Source: Bacteriovoracaceae bacterium (lineage in GTDB: Bacteria > Bdellovibrionota > Bacteriovoracia > Bacteriovoracales > Bacteriovoracaceae). Taken from it: a DNA stretch of 64,000 bases. Location of the stretch: assembly GCA_947446575.1 (NCBI GenBank), contig CANFHC010000003.1, positions 1-64,000 of the forward strand, in the 5' to 3' direction. Positions 9,485 through 18,600 of this stretch are shown here, in pieces. The notes below the pieces were generated by a model. It saw only the letters and a program-made list of their open reading frames with translations. It made no database searches and was not told the origin of the DNA. The position numbers were made by a program, and so were the translations under genes. The stretch's first letter is position 1, and each line of letters starts with the position of its first letter.

Positions 9485-10585
9485 ATGCATAAAAATAAAG
9501 GGGCTATTTACTACGGGGACTACTTACAACTCCCTAAGCTCCTCGATTCGCAACTTCCTTTAAGTAGAAAGTATGCCGATGAAACTAACGGAGAATGTCA
9601 CGACGAAATGTTGTTCATCGTTGTCCATCAAGTGTATGAACTTTGGTTTAAACAAATTCTTCATGATTTAAATGCCATTCTTAAAACTTTCCAACAAGAC
9701 TATGTTCCAGAGTCACAACTTTCATCGGTTGTACAAAAACTTGAACGCATAAAAAAAGTTCAGGCATTGCTCATCGGTCAATTTGACGTCTTGGAAACAA
9801 TGACTCCAATGGATTTTTTGGAATTTCGCGATTTACTCATTCCGGCCTCTGGATTTCAAAGTGTGCAATTTAGAGAAATTGAAATAAAACTGGGATTAAA
9901 TACTGGAGATCGCCAACATGTTGACCGGGAATTTTTCCTTGGTCGCCTAAGTGAATCTGATCGAAATAAATTAACGTCACTAGAGTCCTCACCTTCTTTG
10001 CTAAAACTATTGGAAGTTTGGCTTGAGCGCGTTCCGTTTACGAATATGAGGAATTTTAATTTTTGGGCCGAGTACCAAAAATCGATCGATGGAATTTTGC
10101 ATGATGATCATGAGACCATTCTAAAGAACAGTGCTCATCTTAGTGAAACACAAAAAAATATCCAACTAGAGAATCTAGAGATTACTAAATCTACTTTTAG
10201 AAGCTTATTTGACGAGAAAGCTCATGAAGAATTAATTAACAGCAAACAAAGAAAACTTTCACAAAAAGCAATCTTGAACGCATTGTTCATTCTGCTTTAT
10301 AGAGACGAATCAATTCTGGCCCTTCCGTTCCAAGTATTAACAGCGATGATGGATATCGACGAAAACTTTACGACTTGGAGATATCGTCATGCTCTACTTG
10401 CCCAAAGAATGTTGGGAACAAAAATTGGAACAGGTGGATCGTCAGGTCATCAGTATTTGAAAAGAGCTGCTGATAACAACAGAGTCTTTATCGATTTATT
10501 TAATCTTTCCACTTTTTTAATTCCAAGGTCGCGCCTGCCGGTGCTCCCAAAAGATGTAAAAGAGCAGTTAAATTTTAATGTATAA
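9485..10585 (+). CDS. kynA: Tryptophan 2,3-dioxygenase
   Basis: 366 residues from the ATG that follows GAGG by 8 bases; a GTG nine bases earlier is too close to that site. The protein has the family blocks YYGDYLQL, HDEMLFIVVHQVYELWFKQ (distal His and heme pocket) and GTGGSSGHQYL (substrate loop). It oxidises L-tryptophan to N-formylkynurenine with a heme cofactor. The next gene, a kynureninase-like enzyme, overlaps it by 8 bases, so the two work in one pathway. No formamidase gene is visible nearby. The pair is on the strand opposite to the surrounding respiratory operons. Confidence 0.94.
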   Translation: MHKNKGAIYYGDYLQLPKLLDSQLPLSRKYADETNGECHDEMLFIVVHQVYELWFKQILHDLNAILKTFQQDYVPESQLSSVVQKLERIKKVQALLIGQFDVLETMTPMDFLEFRDLLIPASGFQSVQFREIEIKLGLNTGDRQHVDREFFLGRLSESDRNKLTSLESSPSLLKLLEVWLERVPFTNMRNFNFWAEYQKSIDGILHDDHETILKNSAHLSETQKNIQLENLEITKSTFRSLFDEKAHEELINSKQRKLSQKAILNALFILLYRDESILALPFQVLTAMMDIDENFTTWRYRHALLAQRMLGTKIGTGGSSGHQYLKRAADNNRVFIDLFNLSTFLIPRSRLPVLPKDVKEQLNFNV

Positions 10586-11729
10586 AAAATATTATAAACT
10601 TTTTTTAGAAGCGAATTCTGGCATTCAACACTATGCTAGTCACAGCCATCATTTTTGGCCAGACGTCACTCGCTCCGCCACACTTCAATACTGGGATGAT
10701 TCTGCTCGCTTTGTTGATGATAAGTGGGATCATATCTTTGGAAAAAAAATTCCTGAAGCACAAAACCTTATCGCAGATATTTTAAATCTTTCGCATCCTG
10801 AACAAATTGCCTTTGCACCAAATACGCATGAATTTGTCTATCGTCTCTTAAGTTGTTTTGATCCTAAGAAAAAAACAAAAATCCTCACATCGGACTCGGA
10901 GTTTTATAGCTTTGATCGTCAGGTGAATCGGTTGAGTGAAGATGAATTAATAGATATTGAAAAAATTCAAACAACTCCATTTGATAATTTCGAAGATAGA
11001 TTTATTGAAAAAATAAAAAAGAATCATTACGACATGATTTTTTTAAGTCATGTCTTTTTTAATTCGGGAATGTTGATTAAAAACTTAAAACGAATTGTTG
11101 AAGCTGTTCCTGATGAAAATACAATGATCGTTATCGATGGCTATCATGGCTTTATGGCCATACCTACAGATCTTCAAGAAATTGAGTCTCGAGTTTTTTA
11201 TCTCTCTGGCTCTTATAAATATGCCCAAGGTGGAGAAGGCTGCTGCTTCTTACACGTTCCGAAAACCTCAAAGCATCGTCCTCTTTATACTGGATGGTTT
11301 GCGGGCTTTGGTGATCTAGCAAAAAATGATGGAAGCGTAAATTACAATAGTGATGGTATGCGCTTTGCTGGTTCAACGATGGATTTCACGGCACTTTATC
11401 GCCTCATTTCTGTATTAGATCTTTTTAAATCCGAAAAAATTACGGTTCAGGATATTCACTCTCATATCCAAAAATTACAAGCAAACTTTCGAGAACATCT
11501 TCTATTAATTGATCATCCCTTTTTAACTGAAAAGAATATTTTAAACGTAGATTATAATTATCATGGGCATTTTTTAACTTTTGCTATGCCTTCTCCCGAG
11601 CATACAAAAAAATTGCACGACGAGCTTAAAGCTAAAAGAATCTGGACAGATTATCGAGCCTCTAAACTTCGTTTTGGATTTGGAATATATCAAAATGATT
11701 GTATCGATTTAAGCTCAATGAAAAAGTAG
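10578..11729 (+). CDS. Kynureninase-like class V aminotransferase fold enzyme
   Basis: 383 residues. PLP-dependent class V fold: the cofactor lysine sits in LSGSYKYAQGGEG and the phosphate/Asp region in IVIDGYHGFMAIP. HYASHSHHFWPDVTR near the N-terminus resembles kynureninases. The start codon overlaps the tryptophan dioxygenase end, giving translational coupling. By context it should cleave kynurenine to anthranilate and alanine, but I cannot separate kynureninase from related hydrolases on sequence alone. Its stop faces the DUF420 gene stop 12 bases away with no terminator. Confidence 0.8.
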   Translation: MYKKYYKLFLEANSGIQHYASHSHHFWPDVTRSATLQYWDDSARFVDDKWDHIFGKKIPEAQNLIADILNLSHPEQIAFAPNTHEFVYRLLSCFDPKKKTKILTSDSEFYSFDRQVNRLSEDELIDIEKIQTTPFDNFEDRFIEKIKKNHYDMIFLSHVFFNSGMLIKNLKRIVEAVPDENTMIVIDGYHGFMAIPTDLQEIESRVFYLSGSYKYAQGGEGCCFLHVPKTSKHRPLYTGWFAGFGDLAKNDGSVNYNSDGMRFAGSTMDFTALYRLISVLDLFKSEKITVQDIHSHIQKLQANFREHLLLIDHPFLTEKNILNVDYNYHGHFLTFAMPSPEHTKKLHDELKAKRIWTDYRASKLRFGFGIYQNDCIDLSSMKK

Positions 11730-11741
11730 CTTTCAATTAGC

Positions 11742-12311
11742 TTATTGATGATTAAAAAATTTTAAGAAAATAAAGACAACAACACCAGTAATTGAAACAT
11801 ACAGCCAGATTGGAAACGTTATCTTGGCGATCTTTTTGTGCTTCACAAATTTTTTAGTCAGGGCCAAATAAAGAGTCGAAAGAATCAGTGGAACTTGAAT
11901 CGCGGAAAGTAGAATGTGCGAAATGAGAATACTAAAATAAATTGTTCTAATTGGCCCAATTGCGACGAACTTCGAGTCGCCGTGAAAGTGGTGATAAGAA
12001 ATGTATCCAACTAAAAAAAGAGCTGACGTAAAAGTTGCTGCGTACATCGCGCGCTTGTGCCATTGGATATTATTTCTTTTAATTAATGTGTAACCAATCA
12101 CTAGAAAAAATGAAGTGAGTGTATTTAAAAAAGCATTCATCGCCGGAAGTGCGTTTATCCAAGTTCCACCTTCTGGATTGGCACCTGCTTTAAAATAAAT
12201 TAGCCAAATTAAAAATGAAAGAATGGCGAGGCTTAAGATTATTATAAGTGCGAAAGCATTTTTATCAGAAACGTCTTTGCTGTTATCAGTATCGGGATTA
12301 TAGGAGTCCAT
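11742..12311 (-). CDS. DUF420 (CtaM/YozB-like) membrane protein
   Basis: 189 residues, five to six membrane helices with a short acidic N-terminus. The core WHKRAMYAATFTSALFLVGY, the ISYHHFHGD histidines and the RTIYFSILISHILLS helix are typical of DUF420. Members such as Bacillus/Staphylococcus CtaM are needed for maturation of heme A oxidases, in line with its position among oxidase genes. Its ATG overlaps the stop codon of the preceding small gene by one base. The assembly role is inferred from the family. Confidence 0.85.
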   Translation of the reverse strand: MDSYNPDTDNSKDVSDKNAFALIIILSLAILSFLIWLIYFKAGANPEGGTWINALPAMNAFLNTLTSFFLVIGYTLIKRNNIQWHKRAMYAATFTSALFLVGYISYHHFHGDSKFVAIGPIRTIYFSILISHILLSAIQVPLILSTLYLALTKKFVKHKKIAKITFPIWLYVSITGVVVFIFLKFFNHQ

Positions 12312-12520
12312 TATTTTGAACTTTGGTTGTTGATGTTTTTATACTTTAAAAAAGTTTTAAACATATAGAACATAGGAAAATATATGAGCAGAATAAAAAC
12401 ACCGACTATATAAATATAATACTTATCTCTTGGATCTTGACCTGAACACATCGGGCAAGCTAATACATTGCCCGATGTGAATAGTGTTATTGTCAATATT
12501 GAGACGAGTTTTTTATTCAT
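12311..12520 (-). CDS. Small membrane protein with periplasmic CPMC motif
   Basis: 69 residues. A cleavable signal peptide (MNKKLVSILTITLFTSGNVLA) is followed at once by CPMCSGQDPRDKYYIY and one membrane helix (about 35-55). The CxxC pair at the periplasmic face next to oxidase assembly genes suggests a role in copper or thiol handling, but I do not know the family and this is a guess. It lies between subunit III and DUF420, overlapping the latter by one base, so the three are one operon. Confidence 0.7.
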   Translation of the reverse strand: MNKKLVSILTITLFTSGNVLACPMCSGQDPRDKYYIYIVGVFILLIYFPMFYMFKTFLKYKNINNQSSK

Positions 12521-12527
12521 AAGTTAC

Positions 12528-13148
12528 TTATAAAAGATAAACAAAAGTAAAAACGAGAATCCAAACTAAGTCGACAAAGTGCCAAAACAATCCTGCAATT
12601 TCTAGCATATTGTAGTCACCGTTATCGAAATCCCCTCTGTAGGCATGGATATACATTACTATAAGATAAATTACACCAGAGAGAACGTGCAGACCGTGGA
12701 ATCCAGTAATTGAAAAAAACGTAGAAGCAAAAAGACTTGTTCCATGAGCATATGAATTAAAACTCATTCCCATGTGACCAATCAAATGCGAATACTCGTA
12801 CATTTGAATTCCAAGAAACGAAGCTCCACCAACAATTGTGAAAAGTAGCCAGTTAAGCATTGCTTGTCTGTTTTTTTGCTTACAAGCATCAATAGTTAAA
12901 ACCATTGATACTGAAGAACAAATTAGTAGAAACGTCATGAAGCCAGAAAGTCCAACCCCACCAAGAGCTTCTGAAGGATTTGGCCAAGATTTTGTCGCAC
13001 GCAAAACTGCGTAGGCAATTAAAAAACCTGAGAATGACATTGCATCGGTTACAAGAAATAACCACATTCCAATTTTTCCAGGACTGGCCTTTCCAAATTG
13101 CTCGTCATTATATACTACTGGTCCATCGTGTGCATGAGCTTGACTCAT
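12528..13148 (-). CDS. ctaE: Cytochrome c oxidase subunit III, canonical
   Basis: 206 residues, five membrane helices after a His-rich cytoplasmic N-terminus. It retains the COX3 hallmarks: the buried Glu in LGIQMYEYSHLI, the TGFHGLHVLSG motif and the C-terminal EIAGLFWHFVDLVWILVF helix. It follows the octaheme cytochrome gene in the bc-complex operon, away from subunits I and II, which are 6 kb downstream. The oxidase operon has its own divergent subunit III, so the genome encodes two. Family secure; which oxidase it joins is unclear. Confidence 0.9.
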   Translation of the reverse strand: MSQAHAHDGPVVYNDEQFGKASPGKIGMWLFLVTDAMSFSGFLIAYAVLRATKSWPNPSEALGGVGLSGFMTFLLICSSVSMVLTIDACKQKNRQAMLNWLLFTIVGGASFLGIQMYEYSHLIGHMGMSFNSYAHGTSLFASTFFSITGFHGLHVLSGVIYLIVMYIHAYRGDFDNGDYNMLEIAGLFWHFVDLVWILVFTFVYLL

Positions 13149-13170
13149 ATTAGTTACTCCTTAAACTCAA

Positions 13171-15987
13171 TTACTTTTGGTTTTTTCCAAGTTCAATAAC
13201 ATATTTTGTTAGTGCATCGATTTGTTTATCCGCATTTCCTTCAAAAATACTTGGATCAACTGGCACATTTCCATCATCTCCAAAGAAACTAGGCATAATT
13301 GTTCCAGGTAAAATCGCTTGTGGATTTTTTAACCATTTTCTTACCCAAGAAGGACGAAGTCTTTTTGCAACATTATGAAGATTTGGTGCTTGTGCAACAT
13401 CTTTTGTGAATCCAATCGAATGGCAAGAAACACAATTATAAGAGTTCCAAAGTTTTACTGCACCTTCTCGCTCTCCCGGTGCCCAACTTACTTCCATCTC
13501 TGGCTCTTCAAAGTTTCCTTGATGAGCTCCATTTTGAAATCCTGCAACTAGTGCATTTTTTTCAGCAAGCGAAAGATTAAACGATGGCATTCTGATTTGT
13601 AACCATGGTCTGATTGGTTCTACGTTTCCAAAAAAGTGATACATCCAGTTTGCTTGAACTCTATGTCCTTCGTTTACTAAACGAGGTGGACCTTGATTGA
13701 TGTCATCAGCGTAATTGCGAAGAATATCACCGCGAAGGCCATCTATCTGGTGACACCCCATGCAATTATATTTTCCTGCGACTTTCATACCTTTATTATA
13801 AAGCTCCTCACCAGCGTCGTATTTCTTTATACCCGAGAGAGGGACAACATCTGAAACTTGACCGAGGATAGCGACAGTTATTTTTTTCGCTTCTGCTTCA
13901 CTCATGTAAAAATTTGGCATCTTGTTTAAGTCTTTAAAGACTTTATCAATACCCTCATCCCAACGACTTGGTCTTTGAAGGTGAGCGATGATCCATTTAT
14001 CTCTTTCTTGAGGAATTTGATGTTGTAGACCAAAACCAAATTGAGTGATTGGCTTAGAACCTTCTTTAACTAAGTTTGGACCAATTCCAGCATAACCATC
14101 AAAACCTTCGAGATTGTGACAAGAATAACATCCATATTTACCAATAGAGCGTTTTCCAAGATCAAGAGTTTTTTCTCTATCATTCATCTTCGCAACTTTA
14201 GCCATAGCTCCGTTATGAGTATCAAAAGCTGAGTTGTAATCAACCAACAATTCATCACGAGCTTTTGTATCTAATTTAGCAAAAGTAAGTGCTTCAAAAG
14301 TCTTATTTCTTAAAGATAACAAATATGTTGCGATATCATTGGCCTCTTGATCAGATAAGCGCATTGAAGGCATTATAGTATCTTCTTGATAGTGAGATGG
14401 TTTTTTAAGCCATGAAACTAACCAATCAGGTTGAACTTTAGAGCCAAGACCTGTGAGCCAAGGACCAGCATAAGCTTTAACTTTATCGGATTGTTCTTCA
14501 AGTCCTTCGACGCCGTGACATCCTAAACATCCAACTTGAGAAATAATTTTCTTTCCGTTTTCAGCATTTCCAGGATGAAATTTTTCATTCGGTATATACG
14601 GTTTAGATTTATCGTAAACATATTCTGCGATCGCATTTACTTCAGCCATATTCAAACGAACAAATTCTGGTTTTGAATTATTTGATTGTCTAAAAAACGC
14701 TGGCATTTTTGAATGTTTGTTGAATGATCTTGGTTCCCATACCCATGACTTGAACCATTCTTTATCTACTTTTCCAGCAATTTTTAGAAGCGAAGGACCT
14801 GGCTTTCTTCTATTTTCAGTCCAAGCTCCCATGGTATGACAGCCGTAACAGCCATACTTTTCAATTGCCATGCGGCCCTCGTTAAGTACAGTTGCACCCT
14901 TAATAAGCTCGACTCCACTATGGCATTTTACACACCCAGCTTCAGTTTGAGAAAGACGAAACATTGGATTGGGAATGTGATGTGGTTCTTTCCAACCATA
15001 TTTTTGTACCCATTCATGCTCTTGTTTTTCACTATCTGGCATGTGAGCAACAGAAACAAAATCATTTGTTCTCTGACCTTCTCCACCGTGACAAGAAGTA
15101 CAACCTGTAACTTTCATTGGGTGTTTAGATTCCATTCCTACCATTAGGTCTAGCTTAGGGTGAGTTCTGAATGGTTGTTTTTCTTTTTCGTAACCAGGTT
15201 GATCAATAAAAGTGTGACATGTAATACAACGATCAACTCTTGGAACTTGGCGGAAATAACGATCATCAGTAACGTCGTTAATTACAATTTGTTGAATCTT
15301 AATTGTTGGATCTAAATAATCCACAAACGGCATGTTTCTTATAGCAAAAATCGGAGAGATATCAGTTGTCTTCTTTGCTGCTTCTAAAAGAGTAACCTTC
15401 ATGGTCATGTCTTTCATTTCTTTTTGAGTTGAAATAACTTCTTTATTAAGGTCAGCAATTTTTGCACGGATAATTTTTTCTTCAGCTTGAAAAGCTTTAA
15501 GATTATCTTTTCCTTGATTAAATTCTTCTTTTAGCTTTGCTAATTCTGCAAGTTTTTTTTCAGCTTCTTTTTCTTCATGGTGCCCTTTTGCGGTTTCATA
15601 TTGGAAGTTCATCGCTGAAACATCTCCATTTGAAACACCATTTTTAATGGTTTGAGCTTTCATTTTAGTAAGAACAGCTTTCAAATCATTTTCGGAAGCA
15701 TCGATAGCTTTTTTTCTACTTGCTACAATCTCTTCGCCTTTGGCGATTGAAGTTTTCAATTCAGCTAATTTTTTAGCATCAATTTCTTTAGTCGCTGCTT
15801 TTAGAGATTCTTCGATGTGACGACGCTTAATTTGTAGTGACTCAACCTGAATCGCTTTCCATGGCCTGATATAATCATCTAGAAAAACCCAAACTGTCGT
15901 AACGAACAAAATAAAGGATAAGATCGCCATGACCTTATGAAGCTTGGGCATGTTGTATGCCATACCTGGTTCTTTATTCTCACTCAT
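13171..15987 (-). CDS. Octaheme c-type cytochrome with periplasmic coiled coil
   Basis: 938 residues. A single N-terminal membrane helix (17-37) is followed by a long charged coiled coil (about 45-210) and then eight heme sites: CXXCH at 254, 296, 352, 380, 487, 620, 742 and 852. Several heme segments are repeats of the monoheme class I type, each ending in a MPSF/MPAF-like Met ligand. The gene sits between cytochrome b and subunit III, where a cytochrome c1 would be expected, so it probably carries electrons from the Rieske/b complex to the oxidase and may scaffold a supercomplex. The role is inferred; heme count is direct. Confidence 0.88.
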   Translation of the reverse strand: MSENKEPGMAYNMPKLHKVMAILSFILFVTTVWVFLDDYIRPWKAIQVESLQIKRRHIEESLKAATKEIDAKKLAELKTSIAKGEEIVASRKKAIDASENDLKAVLTKMKAQTIKNGVSNGDVSAMNFQYETAKGHHEEKEAEKKLAELAKLKEEFNQGKDNLKAFQAEEKIIRAKIADLNKEVISTQKEMKDMTMKVTLLEAAKKTTDISPIFAIRNMPFVDYLDPTIKIQQIVINDVTDDRYFRQVPRVDRCITCHTFIDQPGYEKEKQPFRTHPKLDLMVGMESKHPMKVTGCTSCHGGEGQRTNDFVSVAHMPDSEKQEHEWVQKYGWKEPHHIPNPMFRLSQTEAGCVKCHSGVELIKGATVLNEGRMAIEKYGCYGCHTMGAWTENRRKPGPSLLKIAGKVDKEWFKSWVWEPRSFNKHSKMPAFFRQSNNSKPEFVRLNMAEVNAIAEYVYDKSKPYIPNEKFHPGNAENGKKIISQVGCLGCHGVEGLEEQSDKVKAYAGPWLTGLGSKVQPDWLVSWLKKPSHYQEDTIMPSMRLSDQEANDIATYLLSLRNKTFEALTFAKLDTKARDELLVDYNSAFDTHNGAMAKVAKMNDREKTLDLGKRSIGKYGCYSCHNLEGFDGYAGIGPNLVKEGSKPITQFGFGLQHQIPQERDKWIIAHLQRPSRWDEGIDKVFKDLNKMPNFYMSEAEAKKITVAILGQVSDVVPLSGIKKYDAGEELYNKGMKVAGKYNCMGCHQIDGLRGDILRNYADDINQGPPRLVNEGHRVQANWMYHFFGNVEPIRPWLQIRMPSFNLSLAEKNALVAGFQNGAHQGNFEEPEMEVSWAPGEREGAVKLWNSYNCVSCHSIGFTKDVAQAPNLHNVAKRLRPSWVRKWLKNPQAILPGTIMPSFFGDDGNVPVDPSIFEGNADKQIDALTKYVIELGKNQK

Positions 15988-16039
15988 ATCTGTCTATTCC
16001 TTAAAATAAAAAAAAACAAAAAATAAAATTCAAAAAAAC

Positions 16040-17122
16040 TTATAAGTTAAGTTCCCACTCTGGAAGAGCTACGATGTACTTTAAGCTGAACAACCATCGA
16101 AGAATCATCTTTATAGGTAAACTCATAGTCATTAAAACAAGAAACATAAAAATGTAATAACGAATCGCTCCTACATTTTGGAAAAAATCACGCCCTACTC
16201 TTGTAGCTTTTGCCATCCATGGTGGAATAATAATGATGTAAGCTAGACTTAAAACGATTCCGAAAATTTCTCTTAAAACTAAATTTTTTGGAAGCCCAAC
16301 TCCAAGAGTTTTAATCCAAATAATTTCTGAAAGGTTTACGTTAAATGAAGCTACAACTTTGTGGAAATCCCAATATTCAAAAGGGCCATAGAATGTCCAG
16401 TTGGGACCGCGAAGGAAAACCCCTACTATAATGAGATAGATCCAAAGAACCAACCACCCATACATAAAAGCAGTAATGGCCATTTTTCTTTCTTTAAAAG
16501 TAAAATATCCATTACCTTTAGGATTAGTATCGATATAGGGAATTGCAATGAGACCAGCTACAATCAATCCAGGTAAAACAACACCTGCCATCCAAGGGTC
16601 AAAATACACCAACATTTCTTGAAGACCCAAGAAGTACCAAGGAGCTTTGGCGGGGTTTGGTGCCCATGTAGGGTTCGCTGATTCTTCTAGCGGTGCTTTA
16701 AATATAATCGCCCAGACAACCAAGAAAGCAGTACAAGCAATGATAGCAAATAATTCGGTATAAACTAAGTTTGGCCATGACCAAACTTTCTCCCTTTCTT
16801 CAGGGGTGGCTTCAATAGGACCTAAACCAGCTTCAATTCGGATATCATTTGCAGCAGCTTTTGAAATAGCAAACCAAGTAAAAAACCCCACACAAACAAG
16901 TAGAATAATAATGGGAATGTTATCAGGAGTGCTAATAATTGAAAAAAAGTTTGGATCAGATAAAAACCAAACTGTTACAGGAATAAGTAAGCCAACTGTC
17001 CAGTAGGCAAACTTTTTTGAACCAAAAGTTTTGTAGTACTTAAGCATTAAATAAAACGCAAAAGTCGCCAACGGAAAGGAGATAATTGGATCTGATAATT
17101 TGTTTATAAGTTCTCTTAGCAT
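16040..17122 (-). CDS. Cytochrome b C-terminal subunit (subunit IV-like)
   Basis: 360 residues from the ATG preceded by AAGGA; the longer frame would overlap the upstream gene and has no ribosome site. The block APWYFLGLQEMLVYFDPW is the subunit IV signature (PEWY-equivalent of the Qo site). It is longer than plant/cyanobacterial subunit IV, with two extra N-terminal and two extra C-terminal helices. Together with the preceding gene it forms a split cytochrome b that oxidises menaquinol. Next to Rieske and octaheme cytochrome genes in one operon. Confidence 0.9.
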   Translation of the reverse strand: MLRELINKLSDPIISFPLATFAFYLMLKYYKTFGSKKFAYWTVGLLIPVTVWFLSDPNFFSIISTPDNIPIIILLVCVGFFTWFAISKAAANDIRIEAGLGPIEATPEEREKVWSWPNLVYTELFAIIACTAFLVVWAIIFKAPLEESANPTWAPNPAKAPWYFLGLQEMLVYFDPWMAGVVLPGLIVAGLIAIPYIDTNPKGNGYFTFKERKMAITAFMYGWLVLWIYLIIVGVFLRGPNWTFYGPFEYWDFHKVVASFNVNLSEIIWIKTLGVGLPKNLVLREIFGIVLSLAYIIIIPPWMAKATRVGRDFFQNVGAIRYYIFMFLVLMTMSLPIKMILRWLFSLKYIVALPEWELNL

Positions 17123-17153
17123 TTCTATTTTCCTTAATAGTCGTCTAATTAAA

Positions 17154-17936
17154 TTAAAGCGGAGCTGAAATCCCACCGTCTTTTCTTACTCTCCAAAAGT
17201 GAACCGCAATCAACACACCAACAACTAGTGGGATGAATACACAGTGAAGAATATAAAAACGTAGAAGAGCAGGCTCACCTACAAAGCGTCCACCTAATAG
17301 CTGGAAGCGCACGTCGTTTTTATCAGAGACCATTACGAAATCACCGATACGAGCAAGCATTGCTCCAGGTCCAGCATTCCCCGCAAACGGAGTCGCTTTC
17401 GCCATACCAGATCCAACGGTGATCGCCCAAATAGCTAGCTGATCCCATGGAAGAAGATATCCAGTGAATGAAAGAAGAAGAGTTAATACTAGAAGGATAA
17501 CACCAACACCCCAGTTGAATTCGCGAGGTGGTTTATATGATCCAGTCATGAACACGCGGAACATGTGAATCCAAACGGTGATTACCATAGCGTGAGCTCC
17601 CCAACGATGTATCTCGCGCATGATTCCCAATGGAACGTGTTCGCGAAGAGCAACGATATCGTTGAAAGCGTATTCAGCAGTTGGTCTGTAATAGAACATC
17701 AAAAGAAGTCCTGTAACAGTCAAAGCTAAGAAAATAAAAAATGTAAGTCCCCCCATACACCAAGTGTATCCAAGCTGAACTCCAGATTTTTTTAACTTAA
17801 TTGGGTGAAGGTGAAGAAACACATTTCCTGCGATAACAGCTGCTCTGTTACGAGCGTTATCTGGTGGACCATGTCTGAAAATTGATTTCCAAACTTGGGT
17901 GTCTCGAACTTTTTTTGCGATTCCATTGTCTGACAT
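17154..17936 (-). CDS. Cytochrome b N-terminal subunit (b6-like)
   Basis: 260 residues, four membrane helices. Heme-ligand histidines are visible in HRWGAHAMVITVWIHMFRVF and the matching pair in helix two-four order, and PWDQLAIWAITVGSGM is the conserved Qo-side loop. It binds the two b hemes of a quinol-cytochrome c reductase in the inner membrane. The split organisation (b6 plus subunit IV) resembles Firmicutes, Chlorobi and other menaquinone-using bacteria. The C-terminal extension HFWRVRKDGGISAP is cytoplasmic. Confidence 0.93.
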   Translation of the reverse strand: MSDNGIAKKVRDTQVWKSIFRHGPPDNARNRAAVIAGNVFLHLHPIKLKKSGVQLGYTWCMGGLTFFIFLALTVTGLLLMFYYRPTAEYAFNDIVALREHVPLGIMREIHRWGAHAMVITVWIHMFRVFMTGSYKPPREFNWGVGVILLVLTLLLSFTGYLLPWDQLAIWAITVGSGMAKATPFAGNAGPGAMLARIGDFVMVSDKNDVRFQLLGGRFVGEPALLRFYILHCVFIPLVVGVLIAVHFWRVRKDGGISAPL

Positions 17937-17978
17937 TTTAAAACCTTTTTACAAAAAATATTTTTTAACAATTAACGA

Positions 17979-18482
17979 TTAAACTTCTAAAAATGAATCT
18001 GGGTTATCCCACTCGCCTTTTTCCCAACGGTAAACTTTTGTTTTATCAACTTTAATTTTTCCATCTGGCTGAAGACCGATTTTGAAACGCTCGAGTGGAC
18101 GTGGAGTTGGACCTTCGAAATTGATCCCGCTCATATAGTAACCAGATCCGTGACATGGACATTTAAATTTTAATTCAGCTGGGAGCCAATTAGGAATACA
18201 TCCCAAGTGTGTACAGATGTTTGAGAGTGCAATAAGTTTTCCCTCTTGCTTTACCATCCAGACACCATAAGAATTTTTCCAACGCTCATCTACACCGGCC
18301 GGGTAATCAGTTGGTCCACCTGCTATGAATTCCATTTCTGGTTCAAAATTTACATTGGGATAAGAGAATCTGAATGCAAGACTTAACATCCCACCGACAG
18401 CTGCTGTGAACATTACCCAACCCACAGTTAAGTAGCTGAAAAATTCACGACGATTTAAACTTTGCTTTGTATCTTCGCTCAT
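17979..18482 (-). CDS. Rieske iron-sulfur protein of the bc complex
   Basis: 167 residues from the ATG preceded by AAGGA; the upstream in-frame start lacks a ribosome site. A twin-arginine-like start (LNRREFFSYL) and one membrane helix lead into the Rieske domain, with cluster ligands CTHLGC and CPCHGSGYY. It takes the first electron from quinol and passes it to the c-type cytochrome partner. First of the four core bc-complex genes. Export through Tat is expected from the motif and the folded cluster. Confidence 0.94.
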   Translation of the reverse strand: MSEDTKQSLNRREFFSYLTVGWVMFTAAVGGMLSLAFRFSYPNVNFEPEMEFIAGGPTDYPAGVDERWKNSYGVWMVKQEGKLIALSNICTHLGCIPNWLPAELKFKCPCHGSGYYMSGINFEGPTPRPLERFKIGLQPDGKIKVDKTKVYRWEKGEWDNPDSFLEV

Positions 18483-18533
18483 AAGCGTATCCTTGTTATA
18501 AAAACGCAAAATTGCCGAACTCTCATAAGCCTT

Positions 18534-18539
18534 ATTATA
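18534..18539 (-). promoter_or_regulatory. Candidate -10 element before the Rieske gene
   Basis: The minus strand reads CTATAATAAGG, a perfect TATAAT about 50 bases before the Rieske start. No good -35 lies 16-18 bases upstream, so it may be activator-dependent or fortuitous. If real, the bc genes can be transcribed apart from the HEAT gene that precedes them. Confidence 0.35.
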
Positions 18540-18600
18540 GACCTTAAGTTCAGCAGTTAATTATTATTAAAATCAATACTTAGATTATGCGAATGTTCTT

